Part shown: piece by piece, positions 6,934 to 11,862 of the stretch
Numbering within the stretch: the stretch's first letter is position 1
Layout of the letters: every line of letters starts with the position of its first letter
Origin: Coemansia sp. RSA 1804
Taxonomy: Eukaryota; Kickxellomycota; Kickxellomycetes; Kickxellales; Kickxellaceae
Assembly (NCBI GenBank): GCA_027578815.1
Contig: JANBTH010000743.1
Location: forward strand, 1 to 11,862
Direction of reading: 5' to 3'
DNA length: 11,862 nt
Program-made: the position numbers and the translations under genes
The notes under the pieces: model-generated
The model's database searches: none
Seen by the model: the letters and a program-made list of their open reading frames with translations, nothing else
Told to the model about the DNA's origin: nothing

Positions 6934-7028
6934 ATGTTTGACAGCTTGGCGATATGGATAAAGCACAGAAACGAAAACGTGAATGGTTGAATCCAAAGCT
7001 TTTTTCAGCCATTTTTTACATTGAAAGT

Positions 7029-7619
7029 ATGAGGTATCTTTATATAACAATAATTCTGTATGCAATATTTTTGTTCACAGTAGATGCAGATACTGTGACA
7101 AACGGCACCGCAAATACGCAAGCTGTGCCAATAAGAGGGCGGCTGCGTCGGCGTCGCGACTGCAGCAAGATGAACATACAACACGACAACAACAATAAGG
7201 AAATTGACACCTCAGTGACAAGTAGTAGGAGTGAAGACGAAGGCAGCATAAAAAGCTTGTCCGAGGACAGTAGCTCAGACGACGGACCTAGCAATGAGGA
7301 TGGTGAAGAGTTTACTGGGACGCTTACCAACTATAATGTTGAGGAAAATGAGGGCGCCTGCGGTGGCATGCACACAAACGATGAGATGGTTGCTGCATTG
7401 AATTCGGACCAGTTTGATGCTCTTGCAGACGGCTCTTCTGTGTACTGTGGCGTCTGTGCAACAATCCACGGCGACAAAGCCAAGATCCTTGTAAAGATTG
7501 TTGATGAGTGTCCGAGTTGCAATAAAGGCGATCTGGATCTTTCTCCTGCCGCATTTGATGCTGCAACCACTGCCGATGGCGAGGCTCACGACATTATGTG
7601 GTACTTTACAAAGTGTTGA
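7029..7619 (+). CDS. Secreted DPBB (RlpA-like) protein with acidic spacer
   Basis: I chose ATG at 7029 (196 residues) over the in-frame ATG at 6954. From 7029 the protein starts with an ordinary signal peptide (MRYLYITIILYAIFLFTVDA), whereas the longer form puts 25 mostly charged residues in front of it. After the signal come RGRLRRRRD (about 36-44), a likely Kex2-type cleavage area, and then an acidic Ser/Asp/Glu/Gly spacer (about 60-94). The DPBB domain follows from about 95. Its motifs are FTGTLTNYN, GACGG, YCGVC, DECPSC and GDLDLSPAAFDA, ending in the usual terminal Cys. The six barrel cysteines are present (111, 140, 143, 161, 164, 196 in this numbering), plus one in the spacer. No intron. 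It follows its paralogue by about 290 bases in the same direction; promoters appear separate. Confidence 0.88.
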   Translation: MRYLYITIILYAIFLFTVDADTVTNGTANTQAVPIRGRLRRRRDCSKMNIQHDNNNKEIDTSVTSSRSEDEGSIKSLSEDSSSDDGPSNEDGEEFTGTLTNYNVEENEGACGGMHTNDEMVAALNSDQFDALADGSSVYCGVCATIHGDKAKILVKIVDECPSCNKGDLDLSPAAFDAATTADGEAHDIMWYFTKC

Positions 7620-7926
7620 ATAGTAGCTGTGTATTGCTTATTTTCTTTTATATTTCTCTTGTATTTAATATGCCAGAATACAATCTGCAGATTAGCTGAA
7701 ATCAGCAGTTTAAGCTAATCCCTTTTTATTGTAAACAAAACACAAATCGCGCATATGCAAGGTTTTTTGTTTACAATAAAAACAGGGAGAGAAAAAAGCA
7801 GTACTGGTGGAAATAGGGTTGAGCTGAATCGAAACCCCTGTTTCTATTTTGTCAGCCATCCTTCCATTTGTCTATATTCACACTCTTTTATATTATTTTT
7901 GGAATATTTTTATTTCTGTCTTCCAA
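7620..7926. other. Intergenic region with a strong inverted repeat
   Basis: This is the 3' end of the third DPBB gene and the leader of the F-box-like gene. Besides the inverted repeat at 7719-7788 it contains TTAGCT...AGCTAA and GCTGA-AA-TCAGC inverted pairs at about 7692-7718. The last 80 bases are T-rich and open in frame with the next gene, which gives a hydrophobic run that I regard as untranslated leader. Confidence 0.5.
7719..7788. repeat. Inverted repeat, 18-bp perfect arms with TCCC/GGGA extension
   Basis: The left arm TTTTTATTGTAAACAAAA (7723-7740) is the exact reverse complement of 7765-7782, with a 24-base gap. Two bases further out on the right, TCCC (7719-7722) pairs with GGGA (7785-7788). 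Each arm contains GTAAACAA (7731-7738, and inverted at 7767-7774), the consensus of forkhead factors. It could be a hairpin, a paired regulator site or a miniature-element remnant. Confidence 0.75.
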
Positions 7927-10273
7927 ATGAGCCTTAATTTAAAAACTAAAAAATATTTAAAGCGGACAAAGAGTAGGGAGCGGGCTAGGCAAGAACGCAA
8001 ACAGCGGCAGCGCCGGGTGGAGAAGGGTTTTGATATTATTTTTCACCATGCTCTTGATCGGTCAGCAAACGTCGCCGAACCTGCTTGCAGCAGACGACAT
8101 GAGTCGCTTATTCGGTCGCTGGCAGGCTTACAACCACTGGCTGCAATCTGCAGAAGCTGGAGAAAGGCGGCTATTCCACACCTTTATCAAACTGCCGTCT
8201 GCAGCATTCGTCAGCGGGCTTTGCAAGGCATCAAAGAGGAATGTAAACTACCAAAATATGTTTGTACCACTAACATCGATTTGATTGCGCATGGCGGATA
8301 TGAGAGATACACACATCGACTCGTCATTGACCTTGTTGGCGACATTGGGCCCAGCTTCCTTGTTATGCAGCTTGAGGAAACTGGGTTTTCCAAGACCCTT
8401 TGGCCACACATAAAGGAGCTGCAGATTTACCACTGGCACGGACATACTCGGCGACAACGCCGCTCTAAAAACCTGCCAGAATCACTGTCAAAGCTCAACA
8501 GATACTTGCTTCATAACCTTCCAAGCCTGTCATCCGTAGAATATAATTCTCTGGGAGATTATCGTTCTTACAGCGAGTTTCCTCTCAACGGACTGCTTGC
8601 ATCGACGTTGAGCCGGCTCACGGAGCTCAAAATTCACTCGGGGCTGGTTCCCGATCTTGGCGCATCAGCGTTCCTCCCAATGCTTTCCTCGTTTACATTG
8701 AACTGTCCCATGGTTGAATGTGCGGCTCATCTGCCACATATATTTGCAAAGTCGCTTGTTAACCTTCATATCGGATTTTCATCAGCAGAGACAATCTGGA
8801 ACAGATTTTATGTTGGTCTAGGAAGCCACGACCTTGTGTTCTCGAATCTGCGCTCATTGGAGCTCGAATACACGGTACCTGTGGTAGAGAACGCGACGTG
8901 CAAGTGCAAATCCAAGGACAATTCTCTGAATTATTGTTCAAAAAGTCAGTCCTCGCCATGCGCCAATAAAACATACACGTTGGCAGGCAATAGTTCAAAT
9001 GGTGCTGCAGTTGGAGGAGGAATTACTAGCAAAATCTGTGGCAACCGATTGGAAAGCGTCTATTATAACTATTCTACAAGCGATGAAGGCGATGATGACA
9101 CAGTTATTAGTTCGGACTACGAGGAATTCTGGGCTACAGCAGCATCCAACAGCGACAAATATCTGACCTGCAGCAAAAATAACACGGATAAGCTTGGTGC
9201 TATTCGGCAGCAATCTCCTTCATTTCCACATCTTGAGCAACTTTGCATCCGCAAGTACCCATATCCAGTCACTAACGTATTGCGTCACTTTACAGTGGAT
9301 CAAATTCCTCATGTGTCCATACGTGACATTGGCAGAAGCAGCTGGGCGGCAGGAGTAGCCGCTGAGTGCGTGCGGGATATGAAGAGCCTGCGCGTAGACG
9401 TTGCGCGGTCAGCCTTTGTTGGCGATCGATGCACATCTTCACAACACGAGGAGGACGATGCGGAGCGACGCTACCAGGTGTGGATTAACCGACTATTTTC
9501 TGTGTCCTCTGTCACCATGAAGCAGTTGAGGCTGGATGCGCCAACCGTGGAACCCGTCACACTGCCTGATATTGTTGGCCTAACCAACCTCACTGAACTG
9601 TCACTTGGCATGAAAATGGACCTTGGTTCCGTGCCGAACATGCTTGCGCGGTTGCCTCGGCTTCTAAAGCTGGCTATGCACGTGCATCCGCAAAGTTCCT
9701 GGCGACTGAGAAATGAAGGCGTGCTGGGTGGCAGTGGTTATAGTAGCCACCAAGATGAGGCTAATGACCTGAGAATGTTAAGCCGGTTGCCGCCTCTCAG
9801 CAACAGTCTTCAAAGTCTTGTTGTTTACGTAGGAATGGTTGATTTGTCTGTGTATTGTCGAGGAACGCACAAGAGAAACCTCAGCACCAATAAAAAGTGC
9901 TGTCGTCGACGCTGCAGGCGCTGTGAGCAATGCACCAACACCAGCACAACCACACCAACGATGACAATGATGAAATCCAGTTACTGTGAAGGAGGTTATT
10001 TAGGATATAGATGTGGGAATGAGGAGGAGTGTGAGACATTTGGACATCTAGATGGTCGCGAGTTGTTGAAAACCACCGCCGTTTTCAGTGATGCCTGTTG
10101 AGAGAGAGCTTGTGTGGATGTTGGCTCGTATTCCCTCGTTGGCTGCGCTAAAGACCGAGCGGAGCACAAGCCATGCGATAGCAAAATGTATTGGTGAGCT
10201 CGTGTCGCACAAGACTGCGTTATCTCACATCAGCCATCTAGACTGCTTGAGAATTTCTGTGTGGGAGTATTGA
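7927..10273 (+). CDS. F-box-like / leucine-rich protein, two exons
   Basis: Proposed structure is exon 7927-9922 joined to 10089-10273, giving 726 residues. Without splicing the frame ends at 10101. Splicing GTGAGC (9923) to TTTTCAG (10088) restores RELVWMLARIPSLAALKT, a plausible continuation that ends ISVWEY. I prefer ATG 7927 over 7849, because the extra 26 residues are a T-rich hydrophobic run. The N-terminus is very basic (residues 4-31). An F-box-like helical segment follows (about 31-90, with LQPLAAICRSWRKAAIPHLYQ). Irregular leucine-rich repeats then run to the end, for example LTELKIHSGLVPDL, NLRSLELEY, LEQLCIRKY and LTNLTELSLGM. A Cys/Asn/Ser-rich insert lies near 8890-9210. By analogy it may recruit substrates to an SCF ubiquitin ligase; the canonical LP start of an F-box is missing, so Skp1 binding is uncertain. 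Confidence 0.65.
9923..10088 (+). other. Predicted intron of the F-box-like gene
   Basis: The donor GTGAGC and the acceptor CCGTTTTCAG give 166 nt, a length that corrects the frame by one base. No strong branch site is visible. The unspliced reading is open throughout and ends three codons past the acceptor, giving a Cys/Thr-rich tail instead of the leucine-rich end. A one-base sequence error or true frameshift in the same interval would be the alternative explanation. Confidence 0.5.
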
Positions 10274-10280
10274 CCATGAT

Positions 10281-10292
10281 GTATGTATGTAT
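10281..10292. repeat. Short GTAT tandem repeat
   Basis: Three units of GTAT (GTATGTATGTAT) directly after the end of the F-box-like gene. A microsatellite-scale repeat with no evident function. Confidence 0.6.
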
Positions 10293-10754
10293 AGCTCTTG
10301 GCTTCTTACTACTTTTCGAATCGAGGCAATAGAAAATGAAGGATTTCAAAACTCTTTGTTACCGATAGCTATATTCCAAAGATCTGCCTACTTTACCAAA
10401 AGGAAAATGTTACTGATGACGCGGGATTGATAGTGAAGCATTTCTCTTTGCAAAACAGTTGTTATTGGCTTATGAAATTTGTCTATTAAAACTGACTTCA
10501 CTAAAGCCGATGCTTGCCTTTATTTTATTCGTTCTCATTTTCATGAAAATAACCCTATTTTCTCGAATGGTTCTGTCACTCGTTTCTTTTTAATATGGAA
10601 TGAAACAGAGATCCAATTAGAGAATAAGAGCATTGCCAAAGTGACCATCTTGCTTCAATTACATTCTTCCAGTTTACATTGCTACCGGTTATTATTCGTT
10701 CATAACAAGCTTGTATTCTTTGGTCCAGATCTATTACCAGTGTTACACAACTAG
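10287..10754 (+). pseudogene. Possible decayed reading frame, unrecognised
   Basis: One frame reads from ATG at 10287 (MYSSWLLTTFRIEAIENEGF...) to a cluster of three stops starting at 10428. After another stop near 10473 it stays open from about 10476 to TAG at 10752-10754, reading FTKADACLYFIRSHFHENN and ending PDLLPVLHN. The last part has no ATG start. The two parts share a frame and look protein-like in composition, which suggests a single decayed gene, but I recognise no family and codon use is not decisive. It could equally be chance open sequence in the spacer between the F-box-like gene and the last DPBB gene. Confidence 0.2.
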
Positions 10755-10808
10755 TTCATATAGTTTATAGATAAAATGCTACTTTGATCTAGTCTGTAGC
10801 ACAGTCCT

Positions 10809-10816
10809 TATAAAAG
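10809..10816 (+). promoter_or_regulatory. TATA box of the fourth DPBB gene
   Basis: TATAAAAG lies 178 bases upstream of ATG 10994. That implies a 5' leader of roughly 140-150 bases, or a different start site nearer the gene. The leader is AT-rich with a purine-rich end (AAGGAAA) before the ATG. Confidence 0.5.
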
Positions 10817-10993
10817 ACCAAGGCATCCAGCTGTCTGTAGAAGACAAGTTACCATTTTTAGTTGAAAAAGTTGACTACTTTACATTTTTTGTACACTTGA
10901 ACATTATATTTAGATTTTTCTTGCTTGAAATATCGCAAAAGGGCAGGCGCCTTTCTTTTTACGCTCGAGAACAGCATTTGAACTTTAAGGAAA

Positions 10994-11862
10994 ATGAAAT
11001 TCGGCATTGCTCTTTCGTTCCTTGCCGCAGCAGCGCTGGCAGGCAATGTATCTGGGGTGGTTATCAAGAGAGAGAACTATGGACCAAGCTCAGTGGCACA
11101 GATGGAGGGCGTTGAATCGCTAAAGGGCGCAGCGGGAAGTCTTACAGCATTGGACGGACAGCAGACGGAGCCTTCCGCAGCTGCTGGTGACGGTGCTGGC
11201 AATGATGCAGATGTTGTTATTGTCACTGAATATGTCACGGTCACTGCCGGATCCGAAGAAAACGGTTCAGACCAGGAAGTTTCTCCCGAGGTCACCGACG
11301 AAAGCACTGGAGACGATACAACTGCGGTTGTTGAAGACAATACCACTGCTGCTGAAGGTGCTACACTTGACAGTACCGAATCAAGCAGCAGCAACATTGG
11401 AGGCGAAAGTGCTACGCAACAAGATATCCCAGCAGTGTCAAGCTCTGTTGAAGGAGATGTGCAGGAAGAATCTGCTGCTTCGCCTTCAGCCTCTGCTGAA
11501 GCCAAGGAAATAGACATAAGCAGTACATTGTCTTCGCAGCCTGAACAGCAGCAGCAGCAACAGCAAGACACCAGCTCACAAGAGAACACCCAGGCTAGCA
11601 GCAGTGCTGAAAGCAGCACTGAAAGTGGTGGTGACGGAAGCAGCAATGGAGGAGCATCGTCAGGTAACTCGGAAACATTCTCGGGTGACGGAACATACTA
11701 CACGCCAGGACTTGGCTCGTGTGGCGAAACCAACTCTGATAGTGACATGGTCGCTGCAATTAACGCCCCTCAGTATGGCGCATCCAGTGGAGACCCTAAC
11801 TCAGCGTCTGTCTGCGGAAAGTGTGCGCTAGTAAAGGGCGACAAGGGCCAGGTCAAGGTCAA
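10994..11862 (+). CDS. Secreted DPBB (RlpA-like/expansin-like) protein, long Ser/Glu/Gln stalk, 3' partial
   Basis: The reading is open for 289 codons from ATG 10994 and runs off the window. A signal peptide (MKFGIALSFLAAAALAG) is followed by a dibasic K25-R26 (VVIKRENY), a likely Kex2 site. About 200 residues of low-complexity sequence rich in Ser, Glu, Ala, Thr, Gln and Asp follow. They contain a VTEYVTVT segment of the kind seen in fungal wall proteins and a seven-Gln run at 185-191. The DPBB domain starts at about 230 with FSGDGTYYTPGLGSCG. It continues with AINAPQYG (255-262), VCGKC (273-277) and ALVKGDKGQVKV, nearly matching the gene at 6098. The second CxxC, the DLDLS segment and the terminal Cys must lie beyond the edge. 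The stalk may be O-glycosylated and hold the barrel away from the wall. No intron in the visible part. Confidence 0.9.
   Translation, partial: MKFGIALSFLAAAALAGNVSGVVIKRENYGPSSVAQMEGVESLKGAAGSLTALDGQQTEPSAAAGDGAGNDADVVIVTEYVTVTAGSEENGSDQEVSPEVTDESTGDDTTAVVEDNTTAAEGATLDSTESSSSNIGGESATQQDIPAVSSSVEGDVQEESAASPSASAEAKEIDISSTLSSQPEQQQQQQQDTSSQENTQASSSAESSTESGGDGSSNGGASSGNSETFSGDGTYYTPGLGSCGETNSDSDMVAAINAPQYGASSGDPNSASVCGKCALVKGDKGQVKV

Noticed and set aside
6954..7028. Longer start for the third DPBB gene
   Set aside because: It would place a charged 25-residue segment before an otherwise normal signal peptide; the downstream ATG at 7029 is preferred.
7849..7926. N-terminal extension of the F-box-like protein as a membrane segment
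   Set aside because: The hydrophobic run comes from T-rich leader sequence, and the next ATG begins a typical basic, cytosolic or nuclear N-terminus.
10413..10495. Possible box C/D snoRNA (CTGATGA ... CTGA about 75 bases apart)
   Set aside because: The C box lacks the purine first base and the flanks do not pair into a terminal stem; no clear guide segment.
10479..10560. Resemblance of KADACLYFI to copia-type reverse transcriptase
   Set aside because: The following sequence lacks the YVDD catalytic block and any integrase or RNase H signature nearby; the match is too short.
11077..11646. 189-codon minus-strand open frame, Ser/Val/Cys-rich
   Set aside because: It is antisense to the low-complexity stalk of the DPBB gene at 10994, whose signal peptide and conserved barrel prove the plus strand; repeated Ser/Glu/Gln codons leave the opposite strand open.

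Overview
The window looks like nuclear DNA of an early-diverging filamentous fungus, most likely of the Kickxellomycotina (Coemansia-like). The reasons are compact, intron-poor genes with TATA boxes, a fungal-type dihydroorotase, a tandem set of secreted RlpA-like/expansin-like double-psi beta-barrel (DPBB) proteins, and a long F-box-like/leucine-rich protein of a kind I associate with Kickxellales. The phylum call is inference; the eukaryotic, fungal call is secure.

Layout. (1) 1-2160 is AT-rich. It holds a diverged tandem duplication with a period of about 947 bp (about 165-830 and 1105-1780). Each unit carries two divergent TATA boxes about 110 bp apart. On the minus strand of both units lies a small cysteine-rich reading frame, open in unit B (1112-1372) and broken by stops in unit A. 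On the plus strand lies another short reading frame, open in unit A (700-816) and broken in unit B. (2) 2233-4870 is a housekeeping block: IMP3 (minus), a divergent promoter, a small basic nucleolar protein of the YBL028C/LLP type (plus), and the dihydroorotase URA4 (plus). (3) 5298-7619 holds three secreted DPBB proteins in tandem on the plus strand. (4) 7927-10273 is a large F-box-like/LRR gene, best explained with one 166-nt intron near its 3' end. (5) 10274-10760 may hold a decayed reading frame. (6) 10994 to the window end is a fourth DPBB gene, cut off by the window edge, with a long Ser/Glu/Gln-rich stalk.

How the genes fit together. IMP3 and the LLP-like protein share a 417-bp divergent promoter and both point to ribosome biogenesis, so co-expression is likely. 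URA4 supplies pyrimidine synthesis and may simply be a neighbour. The four DPBB proteins are paralogues exported through the secretory pathway, probably to the cell wall or medium. They keep a six-cysteine barrel but differ strongly in the N-terminal spacer. The most unusual material is the tandem duplication at the left edge, where the two copies appear to have kept opposite members of a divergent gene pair.
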